NCBI GenBank assembly: GCA_003024985.2
Contig: PXIH01S0019683.1
DNA: 10,894 nt
Direction: 5' to 3' (one strand)
DNA from: Euperipatoides rowelli
Taxonomy: Eukaryota; Onychophora; Udeonychophora; Euonychophora; Peripatopsidae
The notes beneath the pieces were generated by a model. It was not told where the DNA came from and did no database searches. It worked only from the letters and a program-made list of their open reading frames with translations. Both the position numbers and the translations under genes were made by a program. Numbering within the stretch: the first letter of the stretch is position 1; every line of letters begins with the position of its first letter. This document shows, one piece after another, positions 1 to 7,805 of the stretch.

Positions 1-1164
1 AATAATTTTTTTTAGTAATTTTCTTTGATATGAAATCATAAAAAAAAAAAAAAAAAATTCCATTTCGTGTGACCTTTAATTGATAAAAAATTCCAATTCA
101 TAATAATTCCACACCAATTTTTTAGACCGCTTTAAAAAAAAAAATAGTGTATGAATATGGCCTCATTTCCAGACCAAAGATGTTATATCAAACATCTTTC
201 TTGCAACCAGTTTTTTAATCCTTACATCCTTACAATCTGGCATAATTAGCCTAAGGACTGTCAAATTAGTTATTCTTTTAGTTAATTCGCATTATGTATT
301 GTAACATAAAATATTACCAAAATACCGTAATAGCTATTGCTAAACAAATGTCTAGAACATATTTTGTTTAACAAAAAAAGTAAACTAAATCATCTAATTC
401 ATTTGACCAACAACACTAAATTACTTGCTCCAAAAAATTAAGATTTTTTTTTAATTTTTATTTTTTATTTTTATTACATTTTATTGTGTATTAAGGCGTG
501 TTGTCATTAGATTTTTTTCAATGCATTTCATTACTTTGGTAATAAAATAGTTAGCATGCTTTTATGCAACATTAATTCCATGCAAGTGAAGTTGAAATTG
601 TAACTGATTAGTAAAATGAGAAAAAAAAAATGTTTGTATCAAAGACTGTTTCACAAAGGCTGACATTTTCAAATTATTGCATTAATCCTTTCAGGTAAGG
701 GCCTGTGTAGTGCTTACTTACGGGAATGTTTAAAATCGATGTATTTACTCCCAAAAATGAATGTAAAATTCATTATTAAGTTTGCAGATGATTAAATAGA
801 TAAATTATTAATACACCATCATCTAAGATATTTTACTCACTCAGTTTTTACAGAATTTCAATTCCTGTAATAAATCCACTCTGGAAACATTGATAATTTT
901 TTTTGTCCGCCATTTTTAAAACTAAATCTCATGAAGTAACCCATCTCTGAAGCCAAGGCAGAATGTTTGAAACAAAACAAATGAAATGAACAAGATTTTC
1001 TAATGATGAACGGTCTAGTTAATTTTGTGAGCTTAATCATAATGACGAACGAAATGGTATCCAATAACATGAATAATTTAAAAAGTTAGCTGTTGATGAA
1101 CACGCCTTTATTAATGTAGGCCTACTTACAATGTATTTTATAAATAAAATCTAACAAAACATGG
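1..1164. other. AT-rich spacer, no gene seen
   Basis: This stretch is dominated by A/T runs, including an A tract near 41-57 and T-rich tracts near 447-475. All frames are broken by frequent stops. The longest open stretch, on the minus strand at 858-1070 (70 codons), shows no family motif and is judged to be chance. A TAGGCCTA word lies at 1117-1124. I see no tRNA boxes and no transposon termini. An unknown, strongly decayed repeat cannot be excluded without a library search. Confidence 0.6.
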
Positions 1165-1196
1165 TATTAAAATAGTAATCATTATCAGTAGCAGCA

Positions 1197-1849
1197 GCCT
1201 ATATCAATCCACTGCTGGATGAGACCTCGCCAAGATTTCTCCATGTATTTCTATTTTTAGTAATTTTTTTCCAACCATACCCAACAATATTTCTATTTCA
1301 TCATTCCATCTGACATTAGTTCATGGCCGTTTTGTTTCTTTTGGAATCCAGTTGAGTATTTCTGTAGTCCATCTGTTATATTTTTTCCTCTGGCTACATG
1401 CCCTGCCCATTTCCAATTCAAATTTTTGAGTTTTAATATCACAAATCTTTGTGTTCTAATCCATTCAATCCTTTTTCTATCTCATGTTAGTCCTATCATG
1501 CACTTCTCCATACTTCTTTGTGTGGTTTGTAGTTTTTGAATCATCTTTACATTAGGTTCTCCAGTGTCCTAAGGTTCAGCGCATGCCATCACTGATATTA
1601 CACGGTGGTAAAAAAAACTTTTTTTTTTTGAGACATGAAAAAAGTTTTTTTTTTAAAAGATTTAATTTTCTATAAGCACTTCAGCCCATTTTCATTCTTC
1701 TGTTGACTCCACACAGCTGGTTTTCACTTGTTAACTAATTACAATATTCATTTATTGTTCACCACTTTGGATTTTGACTAGATTTATTTTCAGCCTGCTT
1801 TTGAGCCAGCTTTACTTAAGACAGTGGTCTGTTTTGTAATGCTTCTGGA
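1197..1849 (-). pseudogene. LINE ORF C-terminal region fragment
   Basis: Worn pieces of the region after the RT palm appear in several frames on the minus strand. SRLKINLVKIQ (about 1795) matches 'GLKiNl.KTKvM'. RRMKMGWSAYRKLN (about 1699-1657, one codon now a stop) matches 'RRIklGWaAfgKL'. KLQTTQRSMEKCMIGLT (about 1540-1490) matches 'kLrvaQRaMEraMLGvs'. NLNWKWAGHVARGKN (WKWAGHVARG at 1415-1386) is the strongly conserved 'lKWkWAGHVARR.D' block. After a +1/-1 shift near 1375 comes ILNWIPKETKRP (1359-1324) and a worn 'TrW.DDi' block. The ending RGLIQQWIDIG (to 1197) matches the family's usual C-terminus 'GEAyiQQWi.iG'. The A/T-rich stretch at 1611-1650 lies in the 'iPqcLKtkVFNqCVLPVmtYG' section. 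Confidence 0.85.
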
Positions 1850-2239
1850 CTAAAAACAAAGACAAAACCTAGATGGTTCAAATAGTCTCAATTTATCAGT
1901 AGTTCAGTGTGTTCCTAATTTATATTTCCAAAAATTTCTTCAAGTGTAGCTGGAAATAAGAGATTGTGTCACTTCGACTGATTTCTTTTTGGATTTGGAT
2001 CTTGTTGGTGCCTTTATATAGGGCTAGTTTCACTGTGGATGTTCCCACCTGATAGGACTATACAGTATGTTGTTGATCAAATCAATATATGCATTATTAT
2101 CTTGTCTCTACATCCAATACAATTGAGTATTGAATCAAAGGCTTTTTCATAGTCAACAAGTCCTATGTAAAGTGGAAGTTCATATTCATTGAATCTTTGA
2201 ATGAGATAGCTTAAACTACTTAAAGGTAGAACATGGTGC
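1850..2239 (-). pseudogene. Reverse transcriptase palm fragment, FADD lost
   Basis: The best-kept block is NEYELPLYIGLVDYEKAFDSI (GLVDYEKAFDSI at 2163-2128). This is RT motif A, with its catalytic aspartate codon at 2154-2152. Next come AYIDLINNILYS (about 2094-2059), then TVKLALYKGTNKIQIQKEI and DTIS in shifted frames, then FPATLEEIFGNI (about 1953-1918). These correspond to the family's 'YI.LI..IY', 'kI.I.rGVRQGDTISPkLFtatLEeiF' blocks. The motif C block reads LNHLGF-VFVFSPEALQ (1881-1834), where the family has LNHLRFADDIVLFS. About three residues, including the catalytic Asp pair, are absent, so the enzyme is dead irrespective of its stops and frameshifts. Confidence 0.85.
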
Positions 2240-2425
2240 TAAATCCACTCCTGAAAAATAGCTTCTTTTGATTGCCTCATTCCTTTTACAATCTGTTTGT
2301 CAGAACCTTGGTGAAAATTTTCAATAATTATTAACAATGTTATAGATCTATAATTTTTAAGTTCTTTATCACCTTTCTTGTATAACAATATTACAACGGC
2401 GTTACTCCAACCAATTGGTATAGGC
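2240..2425 (-). pseudogene. Reverse transcriptase fragment, fingers region
   Basis: The minus-strand translation contains WSNAVVILLYKKGDK followed by LKNYRSITLL. This is the signature block 'W..A.VILL.KKGDK.dLKNYRPISLL' found between the N-terminal RT region and motif A in non-LTR retrotransposons. A residue seems to be missing after KKGDKE, and the usual P of NYRPISLL is S. Downstream, 'IIIENFHQGSDKQIVKGMRQSKEA' resembles the family's 'YKiFTKiitnRl...qpreQAGF' block but is worn and frameshifted. The open frame runs upstream into the last bases of the hAT element only by accident. In a live element this protein copies the LINE RNA into DNA at the nicked target. This piece alone cannot act. 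Confidence 0.85.
2418..2425. repeat. Left 8-bp target-site duplication
   Basis: GTATAGGC directly abuts the left terminus and matches GTATTGGC on the far side in 7 of 8 bases. In the LINE's own strand this is part of the RT coding sequence. Confidence 0.85.
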
Positions 2426-2441
2426 CAGGGGATTCCCAACC
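2426..2441 (+). repeat. Left terminal inverted repeat of hAT element
   Basis: CAGGGGATTCCCAACC pairs with the reverse complement of the right end, CAGGGGTTCCCAACC, apart from one inserted A. CA...TG outer bases with a G-rich start are usual for hAT termini. Confidence 0.9.
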
Positions 2442-2830
2442 ATTTTGTACCCTAGAGCACATTTTAAAATACCGATAAAGTGGCGGGCACCATCTATATT
2501 TTCCGTAATGACAAATATATGCGCAGATGTCAAAAACTTGTTATCGCCTGTATTTAGACAATTCTCAAACTATCGCCACCATTACTCAATTCGGACGTCT
2601 GCGTGCACTGCACTCAAGTTCGTCCTCAGTAACTTGGCACAAAAAGTAAAAGTAAAGCGGTTGATTTACAAGAAAAAAACTGCTTAAAATTTGTTGCCTG
2701 ATCACTCGCAATCTAAATCAATGGGATCCGGGCGCAGCCAAGTTAATGTGGACAAACTTTCATTTCTTGGTCGAACAGTGCCGAGCACACACAATTTAGT
2801 TGACGGGCGCCATGTTGCCTGTGGGCACAG

Positions 2831-2845
2831 GGTTGGGAACCCCTG
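2831..2845 (-). repeat. Right terminal inverted repeat of hAT element
   Basis: GGTTGGGAACCCCTG is the inverted partner of the left end. It matches the canonical form of this terminus without the extra A, so the left end carries the mutation. Confidence 0.9.
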
Positions 2846-2853
2846 GTATTGGC
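2846..2853. repeat. Right 8-bp target-site duplication
   Basis: GTATTGGC directly abuts the right terminus and pairs with GTATAGGC at 2418-2425. Removing the element and one copy gives an RT reading frame that continues through the junction. Confidence 0.85.
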
Positions 2854-3062
2854 TATATCTTTGTTTTTTTTAATTCTGTAAAACCCTGAGTGATTGTTTT
2901 TTTTAATAGGTCTTCGACACCTGCTTTTAAAATATCTTCTCTTGGTGACTATTTTTTATGTTTCATTGCATGCGTCACTTCTGTTATGAGAACATGTGAG
3001 ACATTAATCATTATGTCAGTCAAATTATTTTGTCTTTTAGATATTCAATCTTTGGTCAATAA
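2854..3062 (-). pseudogene. Reverse transcriptase fragment, N-terminal part
   Basis: On the minus strand, about 3003-2870 reads EVTHAMKHKK, a stop, then SPREDILKAGVEDLLKK (the ILKAGVEDLLKK part at 2933-2898). This matches the family pattern 'EVe.Alk.mKn.KAPGeD.I..EmlKAG.eelLk.l..lfn.c', which lies just ahead of the W..AVVILL block. The conserved 'GKAPG' section is shortened, and two in-frame stops are visible: one after MKHKK and one just before the hAT insertion. Reading across the reconstructed empty hAT site continues in the same frame into PIPIGWSNAVV, so this piece and the 2240-2425 piece were once one domain. Residues further upstream (3062-3004) are too worn to place, and no endonuclease motifs are seen. 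Confidence 0.75.
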
Positions 3063-3600
3063 GTTATTTTTCGAATAATGGTACCATATTTTTCTTATAT
3101 TACTATTTGATTTTTCCGGAGGGATTGGCGCACGCGCATGCATCAAGTATAAGGAGTCCGAAAATATCAAGCTTGAAGATTTTAAAACTTTAAGTAATTT
3201 AAGGCCTAAATAAGCCTTTAGAAAAGTTAGCATAGGGAAAATAAAGTGAGTATAATAGCGTAAAATAAATACCAGATTAGGAAGACAGATTAGGGTTGAA
3301 AACTTTATTACAAAAGCGGCAATGCTGAAGAGTGTACAATGGCGGCCTTTTCAAAAACACAGCGAGAAAATCTGGTTTAAAGAATTATCAAATGTAAAAG
3401 AAACAAGAAATGAATTATAACAAGAACAGGAGAAAAAAAATAATGAAAACAAGGTGATGATGATCAAGTGAGGACAATTACGGAAGATAAGATAGGAGCA
3501 CAAGAATGATCATAGCGCGGGCCACGGAGGCCTAAAATAAGGTGATAGTTAACCAAGCACACTAAAAATTGGCAATTGATAGTTACTTACCGGATTTCGC
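3063..3600. other. CpG-richer spacer, possible decayed gene edge
   Basis: This stretch has about 15 CpG dinucleotides between 3100 and 3600. Comparable stretches elsewhere in the window have about 2-5 per 500 bases. It contains GCGCACGCGCATGC near 3128-3141 and GCGCGGGCCACGG near 3515. On the plus strand ACAATGGCGGCC at 3336-3347 has a good start-codon context, but the frame stops after 13 codons (MAAFSKTQRENLV). On the minus strand, 3591-3582 reads G|GTAAGTAAC, a near-perfect 5' splice-donor string. None of this amounts to a demonstrable gene. It could be a promoter or first-exon remnant, or simply a repeat that was CpG-rich. Confidence 0.3.
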
Positions 3601-4640
3601 AGGCCAGAACTTTTCTTTATTAATACTAACAACTATTAATTAATTATAATTTAATTACTAAAATTTAAGCTTCTAAAACAAAATAAGCATGTTTGTTTAA
3701 ATTTTTAAATGAAATTGAAAATTAGTTAAAGAGGAAATGATACATAACTCAATATATTGTAAGTTATTTACTAACGTTTTAGAATTTTGCAATTAAAACT
3801 AATATTTTAAGAAATTAGTATTTTAGTTAGAATTTTAAATGAAATTAAATAAAATTTGCAATAGTGATAACTCATAGTTAATTAAAGCATGCCAATATAC
3901 TGATATACAGTAGGTTCCGTAGCTTAACGTTATATGCAAAGGATAGCTAATAAGCCTAAGACTGAATGCAAAAGAAATCTTATTCGCTGTATAATAAGGT
4001 ATTTTTATATAATTTTATGTTAATGAATTGTATATTTTTTAATTGTAATTCCTTAATACAAAAGTTTTTTTTTTTTCAGTACTTTATTTCAGCGTCCGAA
4101 AAATTAGCCAAACTAATGGAAATTCGATGTAAATAACAAAAAAAAACACGCTAGATAAAATTAATAATTAACAAAATTGATTACCTTTGACTCTTTGAGT
4201 AATAAATACTTAGGCCTAATTCTGATGGATAAACAGCCACCCAAGTGTTATAATATAGCAAACATCTACCATTCTATTAATATAGGACCTATTCAGCCTA
4301 AGCTCTATGCAATAGGAAACACGTGGACTATAACGTTGTCAGGGACCATCGAATTTTAATAAAGCATCTGCATCTCGGACTCAGTATGGTCCAGATAACA
4401 CTAGACAAAGTACTGTATGATCTTCAATTCGAATAAATTTGGAAAGCACAAGGTAAAATATTGGATTCAGAATAAAGCACAGATTGCCAGTACTTAGCAG
4501 AATGTGGTCATTATTTAGATTGTAATTTTAGATGTACAAAAATAATCATAATATAAGCTTAAAATAGTCGTGTAAAATTAGAAATGGGAGGAAAAGGCAG
4601 TGCCTGTTGATTCAAATCTAAGTAGTAGGCCTAGGCTATG
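3601..4640. other. AT-rich spacer, no gene seen
   Basis: This very A/T-rich stretch carries T/A runs (about 4062-4077, 4138-4146) and many TTAATTA-type words. The open stretch at 4177-4359 (60 codons, starting from a non-ATG codon) has no recognised motif. TAGGCCTA-type words lie at 4211-4218 and 4626-4633. Nothing RNA-like or transposon-like is apparent. Confidence 0.6.
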
Positions 4641-4957
4641 TCTGTAAAAGAAACATGTTACATAGGCTATGGAAGATAATGATACCAGGGCTTAGTACAG
4701 AGAAAGGTAATTAAAATAAATTGGAAACCAACACGAGAAGTTTTGAATATTGAGTCAGTAAAAGAAGCATGTTACATATGGAGAATAATGCTAGCAGGTT
4801 ATAGCACAGAGAAGTGTAATTAAAATACAATGGAAAGCAAACAATAGAAGTTTTGAATAGTGAGTCAGTAAAAGAAATGTGTTAAATATGGAAGATAATG
4901 CTACCAGGATATAGTATGGAGAAATATAATTAAAATATGATGGGAAGCAAACACTAT
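4641..4957. repeat. Three-copy tandem repeat, period about 112 bp
   Basis: Three successive units start at 4641, 4755 and 4865, giving periods of 114 and 110 bp. Each begins TCTGTAAAAG or TCAGTAAAAG, then continues with AAACATGTTACATA-like, GGAAGATAATGCTACCAGG-like, ATAGTA/CAGAGAA, TAATTAAAATA and GGAAA/GCAAACA words, followed by GAAGTTTTGAAT before the next unit. The third unit breaks off at about 4957. The units differ by scattered substitutions and small indels, so the array is moderately old. No unit has a long open frame, and I do not recognise the family. Confidence 0.88.
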
Positions 4958-4973
4958 TTCCAAAAGTTTTTTT

Positions 4974-6990
4974 TTATTATTATAATGTAGGACAACCTAT
5001 TAAAGCATGTTGGTTTTGACAACCATATACTAGGCTATTTTATTTTAAATTAACAAAAGAAGCCACCTAATGGCTACACACATAAGTTTTAAAAATGTTC
5101 CTTATGCTATTTCTGGTGCAATTGGATCTCTGAAGTTTGTTATATTGCTAGTTGGCAAACTATGCAGCTCCTTTTACTGGCAATTTTCAAAAATTCTTCC
5201 CCATGGCAGGGAAGGTCATAGGGAGCCAAAAATAACATTGGTCAGATCTGCTTTAGCAGGGCTTTCAAATAAATCAAACATAATTGTGCTAGGCTAAGTG
5301 GTTGAGGAGTAGCACATCTGAAAAATATGCTGTAGGTCTACAGACATTTATACTTTTTTTATTACGGTATGTAATTATTATTTGTTAAAACATATATTTT
5401 TCTTCATTTTGTATGATATATTGTAAATAACAAATCATACAAAAATAATAAAAAATGAGTATGAATAAATAGCGTCAAAGTTATTCATTTTCTGGCAAAT
5501 GAAAAAAAAAGTCTGTGGATTATTCTTTTTTTCCATAGGGTAAGCAATTATGATTACAAGTTAAATTTTTATAATTTCAATTCTTTATTTTTATAGCTTT
5601 CCATTACTCTTCAATCTATTATTTACCAAAGTTTTTAAATTTTTTTAATAATTTGACCCTGGAGAGTATTTGTTTATTGTTTATTTAGGCTAAATATTTT
5701 GCTTAATTCGATACATAGCAAGAAAATTTTTATGGTGATTAACAGATTATCTATTGATGAAAAATATTGAGTTAACCACGATAAATATGTTTGTGAAAAA
5801 AATTACTATTTTAATAAATTAAATCAAATTGGAAGTCATCCTATATAATGCCTCCTCCATCAGGACTGAAGATCCATCCCCATCCCTAGATATCTTAATA
5901 TTAATTTAATTATTGTTTTGCTGCAAGGATTTAGATTTGCTTGGACTTATTTTTTCTCTTGATAATATCTACAAACTCATCACCATTTTAGATACCTATA
6001 GACTTTATGCTAAATTTTCTGAAATGCTCCTACCCAATGCCGTCAGATAAATACTCTAGAACCCAAAGAATTTTTAAAAACACGAAATATTGGTTTTTTT
6101 TTTTTAAAAAAAAAATTAAATATCTATTTCATTTTTTAACTTTTTTTTAACCAAATGGAGTAAGCTTTTATTTTTTTTGTGACTTTTAAAGCTTTTGTTC
6201 TTTAATTGAATTACTTAAAATGACCTATTCAATTTGAAGACTTTTTTTGGAATAACATAGCCTACCATAGTACGGTAGTTTATTCCTGAGGAAATTGTTT
6301 GATTTTCCTTGTTCTTCAAATGTATAAATGAAATAAATTTTAATATTTTAAAAGAAATTCAGTTGTACTAATATATACTGTATATATACATGTAGGCTCT
6401 TTTATTCAATTTTCTCTTAAAATTATCTTATTTTTGTAAAATCTCTTTGGAATTATTGAATGATGGTAATGTAATGTAATTCAGCATTTAAAAATAACAG
6501 ACAGGAAAATGTATGGAAGTAGTTACTGTAATACAGACATCTAAAGGTGACAACTGAGGAAGTTTCTATTGGCATGTGGAAAATGATAATATGAAGACTA
6601 TAAATAGTTTATATCAAAGTACGGTACCGTAATTATAGGCTATATATAATTTATTTCATTGCATTTAAAAAAAATTAAAAAAAAAACTGGTAAGTAAAAT
6701 TTATTACAATGTAATTTTCAAACTTTTGAATATTTTAAACTGTACATTTGCTTCAACATTGTACAAAATCTGGGGGACAAACAAAAATAAATTTTAAGTG
6801 AAAAAATTTTCTTGTTACTTATTGTGAAGAAAATGTAAAATAACCTTGGCTATCACTGAAAAAGAAATGCACTTTTTTTTGGGTATCAAGATACGATGAG
6901 CACAATATAAACACATCCAATAGTGAGTTTTAAAAAAATAAATTAGTCTATGTTTTTGCATTAACATTTGATGAACCATAAGTAGAAGGA
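4974..6990. other. AT-rich spacer with homopolymer tracts
   Basis: No coding sequence or RNA gene is recognisable. The open stretch at 5070-5297 (75 codons beginning MATHISFKNV) shows no domain and is followed by ordinary AT-rich DNA. Long T or A runs are frequent, including a T12-A10 palindrome at 6094-6115. TATATACTGTATATATA occurs near 6373-6389, and a perfect ACGGTACCGT palindrome lies at 6621-6630. I see no transposon ends. Confidence 0.6.
6094..6115. repeat. T12-A10 palindromic tract
   Basis: Twelve T residues run directly into ten A residues, forming a perfect A/T palindrome. Such tracts are prone to slippage and can nucleate hairpins. No function is implied. Confidence 0.9.
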
Positions 6991-7002
6991 AAATGGAGTT
7001 TC

Positions 7003-7805
7003 TGGAACACTTCCGGATTAGGTTCCATCCACTTTGTTTTTTTTAGAGGATTTTTGCCCATATATTACCTCACTTCTGGTTTTAGACTGGCATCCACTTC
7101 TGAGTCTGGAACAATCTAGATCATGGTCACTTCGTCAAGATGGCCAATTTTCGGCCCTGTTTCTGAAAGGTACGATTGTTATTTTATGACCATATATGGG
7201 CACATGACATCACATAATGACATCACTTCTGGTTTAGGATGGAATCAACTTATAGTATTTCTGGAACAATCTAGGTTAACGGCCACTTCCAGTACAAGAT
7301 GGCCAACTTTTGGTCTTGTTTTTTAAATGTAGGCTATAAGGTTTTTATTACTCATTTATGGTATGATGATGTCTCATTTCAAGATAGTGCCCTTTCGGTT
7401 CCTGTTAGATTACTTCTGGCCCCGGTTAGACCACTTATTATTAAGTTCATTTCTGTTATTTCTGAAACAATGGTTTTTTTTAAAGATGGTATTACTTCCA
7501 GTATATTAGGAACAGGAAATAATGTCATATCCAATATGGTGGCATTTCTGATTCTGTTTTAGCCACTTCCAGTTTAGGGTCAAATTTTACTTGTGGTTTT
7601 CTGGAACATTTGGTTCCTGTTTGATTTCTGGCCCCATTCGAGTCTTTGGCTGATCTTCCGGTTCCTGTTTTAGATGGCCAAATTCGGTACAGTTTTTTTC
7701 AAAATGGCAGCACTTGCGGTTCCTATTTGATTTCTTGCCCCACCCATATTTTCCCAGGACGGTAGCATTCCACTTCTGGTTTTAACCATTTCCAGTTTCA
7801 CTATG
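7003..7805 (+). repeat. Degenerate CACTTCYGG / AAGATGGCC satellite
   Basis: The words CACTTCCGG, CACTTCTGG and CACTTCCAG, together with AAGATGGCC and TTCTGGAACA, recur through the whole stretch. Examples are near 7010, 7071, 7094, 7127, 7224, 7282, 7413, 7491, 7563, 7655, 7708 and 7770. Two units align well: CACTTCTGG at 7071 and at 7224, and TCTGGAACAATCTAG at 7105 and at 7260, giving a period of about 153-155 bp. Later units are more worn and shorter in spacing. Open stretches at 7123-7326 and 7299-7562 lie wholly inside the array and are by-products. The core words resemble ETS (CCGGAAGT) and YY1 (AAGATGGC) sites, but whether they are bound is unknown. Confidence 0.75.
7234..7338 (+). repeat. 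105-bp direct repeat, copy 1 (in satellite)
   Basis: This part of one satellite unit recurs at 8929-9033 in the same orientation, with a single difference: TATAGTA here against TATGGTA there. It spans the TTCTGGAACAATCTAGG block, CCACTTCCAGTACAAGATGG and a T6 run ending AAATGTAGGCTATA. Confidence 0.95.

Larger units (their letters stand above)
2426..2845 (+). mobile_element. Non-autonomous hAT-type element (MITE), 420 bp
   Basis: The element begins CAGGGGATTCCCAACC and ends GGTTGGGAACCCCTG. The ends are inverted copies (15 of 16 positions, with one extra A on the left), matching the well-known CAGGGGTTCCCAACC termini of many animal hAT elements. The 8-bp flanks are GTATAGGC (left) and GTATTGGC (right), an 8-bp target-site duplication with one mismatch, as hAT transposases produce. 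The subterminal sequence GGGCGCCATGTTGCC...GTGGGCACAG on the right is typical of these elements in tone. At 420 bp, with no transposase frame, it must have been moved by a transposase from elsewhere. It sits inside the LINE reverse transcriptase and is therefore the younger insertion. Orientation is arbitrary. Short open stretches inside it (2445-2687, 2691-2873) are chance. Confidence 0.92.
1165..3062 (-). mobile_element. Decayed 5'-truncated LINE, RTE-like
   Basis: This is a non-LTR retrotransposon remnant read on the minus strand and interrupted by a hAT-type element at 2426-2845. In element order it holds an RT N-terminal segment (about 3062-2854), RT fingers (2425-2240), RT motif A (2163-2128), pieces of the following palm blocks (about 2095-1850), and the C-terminal region ending in IQQWIDIG (1220-1197). 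After the last coding piece comes a degenerate TGATAATGATTA tail (about 1196-1178), as expected where this kind of LINE ends in a short simple repeat. No endonuclease domain is recognisable beyond about 3062, so the copy is probably 5'-truncated, the usual outcome of target-primed reverse transcription. Both ends are approximate, and I found no convincing target-site duplication. The clade (RTE-like, 'endonuclease-reverse transcriptase' type) is inferred from motif wording and not from an alignment. Confidence 0.85.

Noticed and set aside
858-1070. 70-codon minus-strand open stretch
   Set aside because: No motif, AT-rich, and a length expected by chance in 10.9 kb read in six frames.
1606-1656. 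A/T runs with AAAAAAACTTTTTT as a regulatory hairpin or terminator
   Set aside because: They fall within the worn LINE C-terminal coding region, where A-rich codons and slippage explain them.
2445-2873. Two plus-strand open stretches (80 and 60 codons) as genes
   Set aside because: They lie within or overlap the non-autonomous hAT element, show no domain and are by-products of its sequence.
2890-3233. Plus-strand 2890-3078 and minus-strand 3045-3233 open stretches as genes
   Set aside because: The first is antisense to the LINE RT piece. The second overlaps the worn LINE 5' edge and spacer and has no recognisable motif.
4177-4359. 60-codon plus-strand open stretch
   Set aside because: Starts from a non-ATG codon and shows no recognisable domain.
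5070-5297. 75-codon plus-strand open stretch beginning MATHISFKNV
   Set aside because: Contains an ordinary hydrophobic run but no family signature, splice context or repeat link. Most likely chance.
7123-7562. Open stretches in the satellite array
   Set aside because: They follow the repeat words (KMANFW / RWPTFG from AAGATGGCCAA) and so reflect the satellite and not a protein.
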